From assembly GCA_038831005.1 (NCBI GenBank), contig JAWBKZ010000001.1:272430-336429 (forward strand): DNA of 64,000 nt. The letters run 5' to 3'. Positions 27,443-36,981 of this stretch are shown one piece after another; position 1 is the first letter of the stretch; every line of letters begins with the position of its first letter. Under the pieces are notes generated by a model that ran no database searches, was not told the DNA's origin, and saw only the letters and a program-made list of their open reading frames with translations. This DNA is from Ignisphaera sp. Its GTDB lineage: Archaea > Thermoproteota > Thermoprotei_A > Sulfolobales > Ignisphaeraceae. A program made the position numbers and the translations under genes.

Positions 27443-27889
27443 ATACCAACAGTACTTGTTATCTACTATTCGAGAACAGGTAACACAAAGAAACTTGTTG
27501 AAAGTTTTGTTGAAGGTGTTAGAAAAGTTCATGGTGTAGACGTTATAGTAAAGAATGTTGATGAAGCGAAAACAAGTGATTTACTGAGTGCTGATGCCAT
27601 AGTTTTTGCCAGTCCTTCATACTTTAGGCTTCCTGCATGGCCTATCAAGAAGTATATAGATGAATCTATAGATGTCTATGGAAAACTTGGAGGAAAGATT
27701 GGTGGAGCTCTTTGTACAGCAGGTTCAGAGATAGGTGCTGTAAAGTGTGTTCAAGCTTTAAGAGATGCTATAGAAGAGCATGGAATTACCTTTATCGGTG
27801 ATGGTGTTTGGTGTATAGAGTCTCCAAGCAGAAAAGATATGCAGAAAGCAGCTGAATATGGTGAAGAAATAGCCAAGAAACTAAAGTAG
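27443..27889 (+). CDS. Flavodoxin/WrbA-like FMN protein, apparent AUA start
   Basis: An uninterrupted 148-codon frame reads VLVIYYSRTGNTKKLVESF at its start, the flavodoxin phosphate loop (S-R-T-G-N-T). It continues with ADAIVFASPSYFRLPAWPIK (the 60s FMN loop), GKIGGALCTAGSE (a central strand with the G-rich 90s loop) and a C-terminal helix. Length and order fit a flavodoxin or NAD(P)H:quinone-type protein; it would carry electrons or hold FMN in the cytoplasm. No ATG, GTG or TTG exists between the upstream stop (27434-27436) and the FMN loop. GGTGAT at 27432-27437 stands five bases before ATA at 27443, giving (M)PTVLVIYYS. The short open frame overlapping it in another phase is a shadow. Confidence 0.8.
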   Translation: MPTVLVIYYSRTGNTKKLVESFVEGVRKVHGVDVIVKNVDEAKTSDLLSADAIVFASPSYFRLPAWPIKKYIDESIDVYGKLGGKIGGALCTAGSEIGAVKCVQALRDAIEEHGITFIGDGVWCIESPSRKDMQKAAEYGEEIAKKLK

Positions 27890-28040
27890 GGTCTAAACAA
27901 TTACATACATCTCTATAACCTTTAGCCCTAGTCAATACTAATCAACGTAGTATCGATGTCTTCAGCTATAACACTCAATGGCTAATGTATACAGCTACTA
28001 AATTTCGATATTATGTTAACTATAATGAACACTATGTAGC

Positions 28041-29969
28041 TCATACAGCTAGCTTCCTTATTTTAATACATGTTGAATTAAGAGTAGCTCCACCATATCT
28101 ATCTACACCATCGTCGAGGACAACGTTTATCCTCTTACCATCTATTGTGTATATCTGTCTAGAAGTCCATACAATTCCTCTACTTATTCCCATATCTATA
28201 TGTATCCTAACTACTGCAGATCCTCTATCATTATAGATTTCAACTAGATCTCCTTCTGATAACCCTAGTTTTTCTGCATCTTCTCGACTGATGTATAGAG
28301 GATTCTGGTTGACACCATAAACTTCCTCAAATTGTGTATGTATATAGAGTGGATGTGCAGAAGTTATTAGCACAAATTCTTCTTCACCACATTTATCTCC
28401 TTCTGGTGGTGTTGGTAGAGGTGGTAACCCTAGTTTTTCAGCTACTGTGCTATACAGCTCTATCCTTTTTGTCGGTGTCTGATACTCTTCTCTAGGTTTG
28501 ATCTCTAGTTCTATATAGCCTTTAGCTAGTAGCTTCTCTAGGTTCTTTCTCCCTATAGCTATCTCGAATACTCTGTATGGATCTAGACATACTTCTTGAT
28601 ACTTATCAGGTACAACATGTTTCGCTATTTCACACATAAGCTGGTATTCAGCTATAGATTCTCCTAGAGGCTCTATTGCAGGCTGATTGATATAGACATT
28701 ATTATGTAGATAGCTGAATACTAGATCAAGTTTCTCATAGAATGTTGGTGCTGGAAGAACTAGATCAGCTATTTTTGCTGTATCACTCCAATGGGTCTCG
28801 TGAACAACAACAAAAACATCATCTCTAGAAAGTCCCTCAACAACCTTGGATGCATTGGGTAGTGTAGCTACTGGATTGTGTAGATGTATATACACGAACT
28901 TGTATACCCCTCTAGCAAGTTCTTCACCTATCTTCTCCATACTCACGGTATCTACAAACCTATGTCTGATCCCTTCAACAGCATCAATATTAATAGACAT
29001 TCCTTCAGTATTACTGTAGTAGAATCCTCTATGTATACCTAGTAAAGCTGGTAGAATAGATATGGCTCGAACTATTTCTCCACCCCCATATCTCCTCTGA
29101 ATACCGTATCCAATAAATATACCAAAAGGTTTATTGTTAACCATGATCTCAGCAATTTCAATTATCTTTTGCTTCGATACACCAGTAACACTTTCTACAA
29201 CATCTAGACTATATTTCTCTAAATGCATCACAAATTCTTGGTATCCATATGTGTAACTATCGATGAATTCTTTATCTACATACCCTTGATCAATAAGATA
29301 TTTAGCTAATCCAAGAGCCAGATAACCATCGCTTCCCGGTTTTACCTTCACAAAATAATTACTCTGTCTAGCTGTTTCTGTAGATCTCACATCTAGTGTT
29401 ACCACGTACCCGCTTCTCTCCATAATCTTGAGGATTTTTCTCCATAGATGAATAGCGCTTATAGCTGGATTAAAACCCCAAACAATAGCCATATTTAGTC
29501 TATCTATCTCATCAGGAAACAATCCATATGTTGAACCATATACTAATTTGAGAGCTTTAGAGCCGCTGTAGTTACATATACTGCGATCGGTTTGTGTAAC
29601 GCCTAGGTAATTCCATAGTCTTCTACTTGCATATCTAGTTAGAATACCTCTATTACCAGCATACTCTAGAAAAAGAACATGTTTAGGACCATACATTTCT
29701 AACACATCCATCAATCTAGATACTAGAACATCTATAGCGTCATCCCAATCAATTCTCTTGAAAACCCCTCCATCTATAGAAACAGAGGGATAGAGAACTC
29801 TTAATGATGAATAAACTCTCTCAACATCTTTTGCTGCTCTAGGGCATAGAATCCCCTGTGTATATCTATCGTCATCAGCAGCAATCTTAGTGATTCTACC
29901 ATTCTCGACATATACCTTAAGCCTACATGTATCATAGCAATCCCTAGGGCATGCTACATTAACAACCAT
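28041..29969 (-). CDS. Molybdopterin oxidoreductase (DMSO-reductase superfamily)
   Basis: A 642-residue catalytic subunit. The N-terminal CPRDCYDTC plus GILCPRA gives the [4Fe-4S] ligands C7, C11, C15 and C42. SICNYSGSKALKLVYGSTYG, around residues 130-150, is at the place of the Mo/W ligand (probably the cysteine). LVLPAPTFYEKLD, THWSDTAKIAD and the C-terminal MopB domain (LGLSEGDLVEIYNDRGSAVV) follow. No twin-arginine or other signal, so cytoplasmic. Related crenarchaeal proteins are annotated as formate dehydrogenase-like, thiosulfate/polysulfide reductase-like or generic; the substrate cannot be told. No membrane or electron-transfer subunit adjoins, but an Fe-S/radical SAM gene is divergently transcribed 260 bases away. 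Confidence 0.9.
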   Translation of the reverse strand: MVVNVACPRDCYDTCRLKVYVENGRITKIAADDDRYTQGILCPRAAKDVERVYSSLRVLYPSVSIDGGVFKRIDWDDAIDVLVSRLMDVLEMYGPKHVLFLEYAGNRGILTRYASRRLWNYLGVTQTDRSICNYSGSKALKLVYGSTYGLFPDEIDRLNMAIVWGFNPAISAIHLWRKILKIMERSGYVVTLDVRSTETARQSNYFVKVKPGSDGYLALGLAKYLIDQGYVDKEFIDSYTYGYQEFVMHLEKYSLDVVESVTGVSKQKIIEIAEIMVNNKPFGIFIGYGIQRRYGGGEIVRAISILPALLGIHRGFYYSNTEGMSINIDAVEGIRHRFVDTVSMEKIGEELARGVYKFVYIHLHNPVATLPNASKVVEGLSRDDVFVVVHETHWSDTAKIADLVLPAPTFYEKLDLVFSYLHNNVYINQPAIEPLGESIAEYQLMCEIAKHVVPDKYQEVCLDPYRVFEIAIGRKNLEKLLAKGYIELEIKPREEYQTPTKRIELYSTVAEKLGLPPLPTPPEGDKCGEEEFVLITSAHPLYIHTQFEEVYGVNQNPLYISREDAEKLGLSEGDLVEIYNDRGSAVVRIHIDMGISRGIVWTSRQIYTIDGKRINVVLDDGVDRYGGATLNSTCIKIRKLAV

Positions 29970-30277
29970 ATCTTTTTCACCATAAGTTGAAGATATCCAT
30001 GGTTAAACTATTTATCCTTTCCACAAGCTTTATCTCATAATACACAGAATGGCTATATCAATAGTTCACAACTGATGTATCGCTACATTACAGAAACTAC
30101 TGTATGAAAAACCAAGAGACAGAATGTAGCTACAGTAAGAAGTTAATACTTTATCGATAGATATGTATGAAACTGAATTACATTAGGAAAGCCATATATA
30201 GTCTTCATCTCTCTAACTATCTTTGGTATATATGTTGTGCAAGAACATCATTATAGACCACAGTAGATGTAAAAGAT

Positions 30278-31474
30278 GTGGTTTCTGTACTACAGTTAAT
30301 GTCTGTTATTAATGTCTGTTATTCTCCTGATAATTGTATTGGATGTCTCTCGTGTCTCTATTCATGTCCATATCAAGCTAGAAGAATCTTCTACAAACAT
30401 ACTGATACAGATTTTGTTAAGATATATGTGGATGGTGTTGAGTACAAGGTTCCAAGGAGTATTACTGTAGCTGAAGCTCTAGAGAGCTACTGTGGATTTA
30501 GGTTTGAAAATGCTGGCTCTAGGAAACCTTCAATAAGTTGTAGAACTGGTGGATGTTGGAGTTGTGCTCTAGTTATTGATGGAAATCTCGAGAGAACATG
30601 TATAACTCCTGTTAGAAATGGTATGAACATTGAAACCTCTATAGATGGTCTAGAACCTCTCAGAATAGTTCATGGACCTTCTCCACATACTGTTGGAGGC
30701 AAAGCTACACCTTGGTGGGAAGTAGATTACGTTAACTATGTTGAAGCTGCTATATGGGTTGCTGGATGTAACCTTAGATGTCCTCAGTGTCAGAACTACT
30801 CTACAACATACGATAATGTTTCTCAACCTATGACACCAAAAGAAGCTGCTGTAGCTGTTATTTATTGTCACAAGATCTACAACACTAAAGGTATTGCTAT
30901 AAGTGGTGGTGAACCGATTATAAATAGGAGATGGCTTGTAGAGTTCTTCAGAGAGGTTAGCAGAAGAGTTGATCCAAAGGTTAGAAGACATCTCGATAGC
31001 AATGGAACTGTACTTGTTCCAGACTACATAGATGAACTTGTTGAAGCTGGATGCAATAACATAGGTATTGAGCCGAAGTGTGCAAGAGTTGAAACCTATA
31101 TGAAGATAACCGGACTTGATGATAGAGATTTAGCTAAAAAGTATTTCGAGACAGTATGGAGAGCTATCGAATATATCTATGAGAGATATAGCGATAAGGT
31201 ATATCTTGGTGTAGGATTGGTGTATAACAAGGATCTGGTGTCTCTAGATGAAGTTGCTGAAGCTGGAAGAAAGATAGCTTCTATAGATAAGAAGATACAG
31301 GTTACGGTACTAGATTATTTTCCGACATTTAGAAGAAGAGATATAAGGAGACCAAGTGTTACCGAAATGCTGAATGTTAAAAAGATTCTAGAGGAACAAG
31401 CACTTGAAACAGTTATTGTACAAACTAATGTAGGTCATATAGGACCTAAAGACCATAGGAGAATAGAGCTCTAA
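30278..31474 (+). CDS. Radical SAM protein with N-terminal [4Fe-4S] and [2Fe-2S] ferredoxin domains (5' end frame-broken)
   Basis: The open frame encodes three modules: a ferredoxin-type cluster C20, C23, C26, C30; a plant-type [2Fe-2S] domain (C88, C93, C96 in SCRTGGCWSC, and C108); and a radical SAM domain with CX3CX2C at 164-171 (AGCNLRCPQCQNY), IAISGGEP and the HLDSNGT segment, close to pyruvate formate-lyase-activating enzymes and AmmeMemoRadiSam-type proteins. The true N-terminus lies upstream in another phase: from the ATG at 30232 the frame reads HSRCKRCGFCTT, a second CX2CX2C cluster, and is cut off by a 13-bp tandem duplication. As it stands, translation could begin at GTG 30278 or ATG 30299 and give a protein lacking the first cluster. 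It would be cytoplasmic; its target is unknown. Confidence 0.85.
   Translation: MVSVLQLMSVINVCYSPDNCIGCLSCLYSCPYQARRIFYKHTDTDFVKIYVDGVEYKVPRSITVAEALESYCGFRFENAGSRKPSISCRTGGCWSCALVIDGNLERTCITPVRNGMNIETSIDGLEPLRIVHGPSPHTVGGKATPWWEVDYVNYVEAAIWVAGCNLRCPQCQNYSTTYDNVSQPMTPKEAAVAVIYCHKIYNTKGIAISGGEPIINRRWLVEFFREVSRRVDPKVRRHLDSNGTVLVPDYIDELVEAGCNNIGIEPKCARVETYMKITGLDDRDLAKKYFETVWRAIEYIYERYSDKVYLGVGLVYNKDLVSLDEVAEAGRKIASIDKKIQVTVLDYFPTFRRRDIRRPSVTEMLNVKKILEEQALETVIVQTNVGHIGPKDHRRIEL
30298..30323 (+). repeat. 13-bp tandem duplication that breaks the ferredoxin/radical SAM frame
   Basis: AATGTCTGTTATT occurs twice head to tail (30298-30310 and 30311-30323). Removing one copy joins the frame starting at ATG 30232 to the 30278 frame and gives a continuous double-cluster ferredoxin: RCKRCGFCTTVNVCY then SPDNCIGCLSCLYSCP. 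Confidence 0.9.
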
Positions 31475-31528
31475 CCACATTACATGTATTCTATGTAGTG
31501 TGTTTTGCTATAAGAATAACAGATATTG

Positions 31529-32719
31529 TTATTTCTCTTCATATGATTTTATAAGCGGTAGTGTTAAGAAAGCTAGAACAGATAACTTAAAGACTAGTTC
31601 AGGTGCATCAAGAGTATCCGCAATAACTCCACCGATATTTACAGCTATAGCTGGTGCAATACTTTGAATTAAGAATATGGTTGAACTATGTTGAATCCTT
31701 TGACTTGCATCAACATCGCGTATTATGTGACTGAATAGAGACATCCATATACCTATGCCTCCTGCACTTGCAATAAATGTTCTTATGATCTGAAGTTCTA
31801 GAGTTTTTAGATATGGAAAAACTATATTTGATATAGCTGAAATCGCTATACTTATTCTAGCTAATGTGAGTGAGGGTATTTTCTTTAGCGTCTCGCTCCA
31901 CACAATAGGCATAACAAGACTCGCTATAAATCCTGTTCCATTAATTATAGTTATCCACATCTCATCTCCATTGAGTTTGTAGATAATATATGGTGCTACT
32001 AGTGATGTAGAGAAGTTTATCGATATATAGAGTATAACTATAGCTATATAGAGGATAAGTGGAGATTTCCTCTCAAAAAATCTTCTTTGCAACCTTATTT
32101 GATTGTGTATGGTAAGTTCTTTTAACATTAGTATCAATGGAATATCGGCTAAAAATAACATAGATATTATGAGAAATAGTTTCCCATACATTAAAACATC
32201 TACATTCTCTAGAAATAGCATTCCAGCAATTAACGTACCTATCAAGGAACCTACAGTACTTAATGAAGTGTCTAGAGCTATATACCTGGGCTTCCAACTA
32301 TCATGAATATTATCAGCTACGTAATCAGTCCACGCGATACCTGCTAAACAACTAATTGCGTAACCTATTGATAATAGTATAGAGAACAGGTATAGAAGCT
32401 CTAAACCACTAAAAATATTTACATATATTATTAGAGAGGATAGTACGTAGAGTACTCGAGACAAGAGAATAGATATTTTGAAGAACTTAACTCTACATCT
32501 TCTAATAAAATCTTGCCTCGCTATGGCAATTACATAGGTAATCGATGATAATGCTAAAGGCATAGCAAAAGATATAGATACATGGATATAACTCTCTGTT
32601 AATCTAGAAGCAAAAGCTGATCTATAGCTCCATAAACCACCAAACCATATACCCCACAGAATGGCATCTGTCAGCAGAATGGCTATAACAAATGGTTGTG
32701 TAATCTCCATACACATCAT
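31529..32719 (-). CDS. Major facilitator superfamily transporter
   Basis: A 396-residue protein with about twelve hydrophobic helices in two halves divided by a basic loop (LTIHNQIRLQRRFFERKSP, near residue 205). The cytoplasmic 2-3 loop (ARQDFIRRCRVKFFKIS) and the equivalent loop in the C-half are basic, as usual for MFS. There is no family-specific substrate motif. Relatives among crenarchaea are annotated only as MFS permeases. The start is one of the ATG codons at 32710-32719 (MMCMEI); the difference is three residues. Single gene. Confidence 0.8.
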   Translation of the reverse strand: MMCMEITQPFVIAILLTDAILWGIWFGGLWSYRSAFASRLTESYIHVSISFAMPLALSSITYVIAIARQDFIRRCRVKFFKISILLSRVLYVLSSLIIYVNIFSGLELLYLFSILLSIGYAISCLAGIAWTDYVADNIHDSWKPRYIALDTSLSTVGSLIGTLIAGMLFLENVDVLMYGKLFLIISMLFLADIPLILMLKELTIHNQIRLQRRFFERKSPLILYIAIVILYISINFSTSLVAPYIIYKLNGDEMWITIINGTGFIASLVMPIVWSETLKKIPSLTLARISIAISAISNIVFPYLKTLELQIIRTFIASAGGIGIWMSLFSHIIRDVDASQRIQHSSTIFLIQSIAPAIAVNIGGVIADTLDAPELVFKLSVLAFLTLPLIKSYEEK

Positions 32720-33426
32720 CCAATCAATTATATGTATTTATAATTCTTCTAGGTTCATTAACAATAGCTATAGAATTAGTAACACCTGAGGTTAAAATCT
32801 AGCATGAACCAGATTACATATGTTAATCATATGTCGATAGCCTTAATCATTTACTTGATGAAGGAAGATAAGATCTCTACTCATTAGTATTGCTACATAG
32901 GTTATTTCATCAATCTATTGAATTGAACCACACAACTAGAGATTCCAGAGCAAAGCTTTTGAATTTTGTTAATTAAAAGAGTTTACCATTTTATATTGTA
33001 GTCAAAAATATATCTTCATAATCTAAGGTGATGAAACTATCAATAAAGATTATGGACATGATATCGATTATGATGAGACTTCAAGATACATAGTGTTTAG
33101 ACAATCTTTAGCAACTCTAGCTCCCTATATAAGCTATTATAGCATTTTATCCCACCTTCTGGTGTAATGCAAGAACATTTCTGGATAACTATATATCGTC
33201 AATAGCTATCATCACATAGATTCCGTAGATCGATACCTAAGCAACATATATTCTTGAACATCTCTAGAGTGTGTATACAAATCTGAGATAGCTGATTAGT
33301 ATCTATAGATGAATTAATCTACAGAATAGATAGAGAACATGATTACAGAGATATATTTATTCTACAGTTTATATTGTAGCTATGCATTACATAGCTCTGA
33401 GGCATCGAGATACCTTAGGTGATGTT
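32720..33426. other. Long gene-less region before alaX
   Basis: No intact gene. On the minus strand at about 33070-33290 there is a cysteine-containing stretch (LEMFKNICCLGIDLRNLC, later CSCITPEGGIKCYNSLY) interrupted by a stop, probably an eroded gene I cannot identify. ATATTTATT near 33353 is a likely TATA element for alaX. Confidence 0.4.
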
Positions 33427-34149
33427 ATGGTTACCGAACTACTTTACCAAAAAGATAGCTACATAAAAGAATTTACAGCAATAGTGCAGAAAGTTGTAGA
33501 TAATGCTTTAGTTCTTGATAGAACTGCATTTAATCCTCGTAGTGGTGGTCTTGAACATGATACAGGGATTCTGATTAAGAATGGTACTACATATAGAGTA
33601 GTTAAGGTGTTGATAGATAAAGAGAGTGGAGATGTTCTTCACTATCTAGAGACTCCAAGCCACGGCATAGAGGTGGGAGATAGAGTTACAGGTGTAATAG
33701 ATTGGGAGAGAAGATATAAGATAATGAGGATGCATACAGCTGCACATATCCTCTCTGCAATAATGTATAGAGACTATGGTGCATTAATAACTGGAGGAAA
33801 TATAGATCCTGAAAAAGCATACGATGACTATAGTCTTGAAGAATTCAAACCAGAGATATTCCGTGAAGCCATAGATAAAGCTAATCAGATAGCTAGGAAT
33901 GGACTTGAGGTTAAGATCTACTGGCTGAAGAGAGAAGAAGCTCTAAAAATACCTGGTATAGTTAAACTTGCCTCAAGAATGCCTCCAGATGTAGAGATAC
34001 TGAGAATAGTTGAGATACCTGGTGTAGATATACAAGCAGATGGAGGACCTCATGTAAGGAACACAAACGAGATAGGAGAGATAATATTCCTAAGGGCTGA
34101 AAATAAGGGTAGAAACAAGAAGAGATTATACTATACAGTAAAGCCATAG
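33427..34149 (+). CDS. alaX: Alanyl-tRNA editing protein AlaX (AlaX-M type)
   Basis: A 240-residue trans-editing factor that removes serine or glycine from mischarged tRNA-Ala. The start at 33427 is chosen because AGGTGATGTT precedes it and family members begin M-TELLY.KDSY.KEF; an ATG 45 bases upstream is also in frame. The N-domain (RTAFNPRSGGLEHDTG) matches the AlaRS glycine-rich region, and the C-domain has HTAAH with the two zinc histidines. In the second zinc motif the usual CGGTHV reads DGGPHVRNTNEIGEI: aspartate replaces cysteine, while the following histidine is kept. AlaX-M proteins are free cytoplasmic enzymes. Single gene. Confidence 0.9.
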   Translation: MVTELLYQKDSYIKEFTAIVQKVVDNALVLDRTAFNPRSGGLEHDTGILIKNGTTYRVVKVLIDKESGDVLHYLETPSHGIEVGDRVTGVIDWERRYKIMRMHTAAHILSAIMYRDYGALITGGNIDPEKAYDDYSLEEFKPEIFREAIDKANQIARNGLEVKIYWLKREEALKIPGIVKLASRMPPDVEILRIVEIPGVDIQADGGPHVRNTNEIGEIIFLRAENKGRNKKRLYYTVKP

Positions 34150-34491
34150 ATAGTACAAGATTATTGAGCTAAACTACATGAAGTTACAATGACTTTTAAT
34201 TTCTCATGAATAGAGAATCTATACATCCATAACGAATGAATATTTTGTATGAGATCTATAGCTTGAAGAAATAAGTGTGGTAGCTTGTTGTTCACTTAGT
34301 TAAGGTTATTTTGATACTTTGTTTGTTACAAAATCTAATTGAAGTGTTGATGATGTTAAGGCTTTTACTTATAGATATAAAGGATTATAGTTGTGGGTAG
34401 GGGTAATAAGATGAATATAAATGAGTGATATATTTATCAAGATCTCTAGACATAGGATTTAAACTAAGAAAGCCTATATAATGTTGAGATC
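34150..34491. other. Intergenic region
   Basis: No gene or repeat recognised; it must hold the M20 peptidase promoter. Confidence 0.35.
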
Positions 34492-35767
34492 TTGTGGTGT
34501 TTAGTGGGTGATGGATTGTACGAACATATTTTCAATAGAATTGAGGAATTAAGAGATTATGCTGTAAGGATGCTTATGGATGTAATAGAGAGACAAGGTG
34601 TGAATCCTGAATATGGTGGTGAAGGTGAGTATGATAAAGCGATGTATATACTTGAAACAGTAAGGAGCTGGGGTCTTAATGATGTGAAGATAATCTATTC
34701 TCAGGATCCTAGAGCCAAGAATGGTGTTAGACCAAACGTACTTGTGTTTATAAGAGGTGAATCTGATGAAAAGTTCTGGATTGTTTCACACCTAGATGTT
34801 GTTCCCCCAGGTGATGTTTCTGCATGGACTGTAACTAAGCCTTTTGAGCCTAGGGTTGTTGAGGGAAAGGTGTATGGGAGAGGTGCTGAAGATAATGGAC
34901 AGGCAATAGTTTCTTCACTTATAGCCGCTAAATCGCTACTAGATTGTGGAATCAAACCTAGAAGAACAATTGTTTTAGCTTTTGTAAGTGATGAAGAAGC
35001 TGGATCTAGACACGGTATGGAGCTACTTGTGAATAATTATCCAGAGCTTTTCAGTAGAAAAGATGTTGCATTAGTACCAGATTTCGGTAAAAGCGATGGG
35101 GGGTTCATAGAGATTGCTGAAAAGAGTATCCTCTGGCTTAAGGTGAGGTTTATAGGTGTTCAAGTTCATGCTAGTATCCCTAACAAGGGTTTTAATCCTC
35201 ATAGAATTGCGATAGAGTATCTACATATGGTGAACATTATGGTAAACACCAGGTTCAGCAGTATGGATAGTCTCTTTGATCCTCCTCATACAACATGTGA
35301 ACCAACTATGGTTAGAAACACAGCAGGTTCACCAAATATTGTCCCCAGAGAACACGAAGTTGTGATAGACTGTAGAATTCTACCTGAATACAGCGTTGAT
35401 ATGGTTTTGAATAGCTTTATAGAGATTGCGGAATACATGAAGAAGATATTCTACAGGGAAATAGAGGGTAAACATTATCCAGAGATAGAAATAGAGGTAG
35501 TGAATAGATTAGATGCCCCTCCACCAACACCTAGAGACTCACCTATAGTAACAACACTTATACACGCATTAAGGAGACTAAGGAATATATCCTGTTATAG
35601 GTGGTATAGGTGGAGGAACACTTGCAGCATACTTCAGGAGATTAGGCATACCTGCTGTTGTTTGGGCAACACATGACAATACTGCGCATATGCCTAATGA
35701 GTATAGCAGAATACACAATATAGTTGAGGATGCAAAGATCATGGCATACCTAATGATGAGCCTATAG
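34492..35767 (+). pseudogene. M20-family peptidase/deacylase (ArgE/DapE-like) with a single frameshift
   Basis: The first frame (34492 to about 35590) carries the M20 metal site: SHLDVVPPGD, GRGAEDNGQ with the bridging aspartate, and SDEEAGS with the catalytic glutamate, plus the dimerisation domain (VQVHASIPNKGFN). At 35582-35592 the frame slips by one base. The other frame then reads PVIGGIGGGTLAAYFRRLGI, then WATHDNTAHMPNEYSRI, which holds the last metal-binding histidine, and stops at 35765-35767. Without repair the protein ends in a nonsense tail at 35676 and lacks that histidine. Everything else looks undamaged, so this is either a very recent mutation or a sequencing error. GGTGAT before the TTG at 34516 suggests that codon as the real start. 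The intact enzyme would hydrolyse an acyl-amino acid or small peptide. Confidence 0.85.
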
Positions 35768-35955
35768 ATAGGTTCCTAAACCACAATAACATCTAAATCA
35801 TTTAGGAAGATCTATTTCTTAGACTTCATTATATGAGCTGATACAACTTTATTTACAATCAGTATTATCTAACAGTTGCTTCAGTTGTTAAGCAATATGC
35901 TTATAAGGTATGATTAAAGACAACAATAGATTACCATAGTATTCAGAGGAAGTAA

Positions 35956-36981
35956 TTGGGTGAGATTAAAACGGATATACTTAATAAAAGCAAGCTTGTA
36001 TCTGATCTAGCTACACTATTATCTTTCGTGAAAAACGGTCTTTTTTCAACTGTTAAAGGGTTTAAATTAGCATTAGTGGTAATGGTGCTTGTTTTTGCTA
36101 TACGTGCTATTGTTGGCGGAAATCTAATACCTAACGCTATAGCTAATATAGTTAATGCTGTAAAGAATAATGATTATAGTGCGTGGAGCAAGCTTTGGAT
36201 AGGTATAGAGATATTTGTTATTGCAGGTATTCTCTATATAGCTACGGAGTTTATGTTGTATAGGTATTTTCTTAAGCTTGCTGAAGGTATTGTTGAGCTT
36301 AAGAAGATAGTGTTGGAGCGTATAATCTATAGAAAATATGGAGATAATCCAGAGGATCTTGTGGGTAAGATTAGTAGTGATATAGATTTTGTTGTATGGA
36401 ATGTTAATGCAGTATTAACAACATTTATACCGAATCTTTTCACAGGAATTTCTTCAGCATTTACAGTACTCAACTTCGATAAATCTATAGGTATTGTAGC
36501 TATAATCACTCTTCTACCGTATATAGCTTTAGCAGAATACTATAGCAGAAAAGTCGAGCCCATTCGATTAGAAGAAAGAAGAAGCTATAGCTTGAGCATT
36601 ACAGCAATAAGAGATGCTGTTTATGGGATTCAGAATGGAAACAGAATAACCAATATATTATCGTCTTGGAGAAAAGCCATGGGAAGCGTTATGTGGTACG
36701 ATAGACTGTTCTGGGGATTAGGATTAATAGTGCAGCCTCTCTCAATATCTCTAATAGCTTATCTATCTGTAGCAAGTATTTTTCGAGAAGCTATAGATGC
36801 TGGAACAATAGCAGGAATATTATCAGCATCTCTAGGAGCTCATAGCGCTATGATAAATGCTGTATGGGCGTTATGTATAGAAAGTCAAACAGTTGCAGCA
36901 ATCAAAAGAATATCAAGCTATCTTATAGATATAGATGACAAGAAGCATACAACTCTGATAATAACTCGATACAGAACCTAA
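35956..36981 (+). CDS. ABC exporter-type transmembrane protein without ATPase domain
   Basis: A 341-residue protein with about six transmembrane helices in the type IV ABC exporter arrangement. The cytoplasmic loop YGDNPEDLVGKISSDIDFVV matches the 'g.l.srl..Dvd.i' coupling region, and PYIALAEYYSRKVEPIRLEE followed by AIRDAVYGI matches the fourth helix and second coupling helix. In normal exporters an ABC ATPase follows at residue ~330; here the protein stops after the sixth helix (RISSYLIDIDDKK), and no ATPase gene is next to it. It may pair with an ATPase encoded elsewhere, or be what is left of a longer gene. The start is TTG with GAGGAAG upstream. Confidence 0.7.
   Translation: MGEIKTDILNKSKLVSDLATLLSFVKNGLFSTVKGFKLALVVMVLVFAIRAIVGGNLIPNAIANIVNAVKNNDYSAWSKLWIGIEIFVIAGILYIATEFMLYRYFLKLAEGIVELKKIVLERIIYRKYGDNPEDLVGKISSDIDFVVWNVNAVLTTFIPNLFTGISSAFTVLNFDKSIGIVAIITLLPYIALAEYYSRKVEPIRLEERRSYSLSITAIRDAVYGIQNGNRITNILSSWRKAMGSVMWYDRLFWGLGLIVQPLSISLIAYLSVASIFREAIDAGTIAGILSASLGAHSAMINAVWALCIESQTVAAIKRISSYLIDIDDKKHTTLIITRYRT

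Noticed and set aside
27354..27539. 61-codon frame with an ATG-like start overlapping the flavodoxin
   Set aside because: It is in a different phase from the flavodoxin and has no motif; the flavodoxin frame explains the region.
33070..33290. Cysteine-rich minus-strand stretch before alaX as a gene
   Set aside because: Interrupted by a stop, no start and no recognised family; mentioned only as a possible relic.
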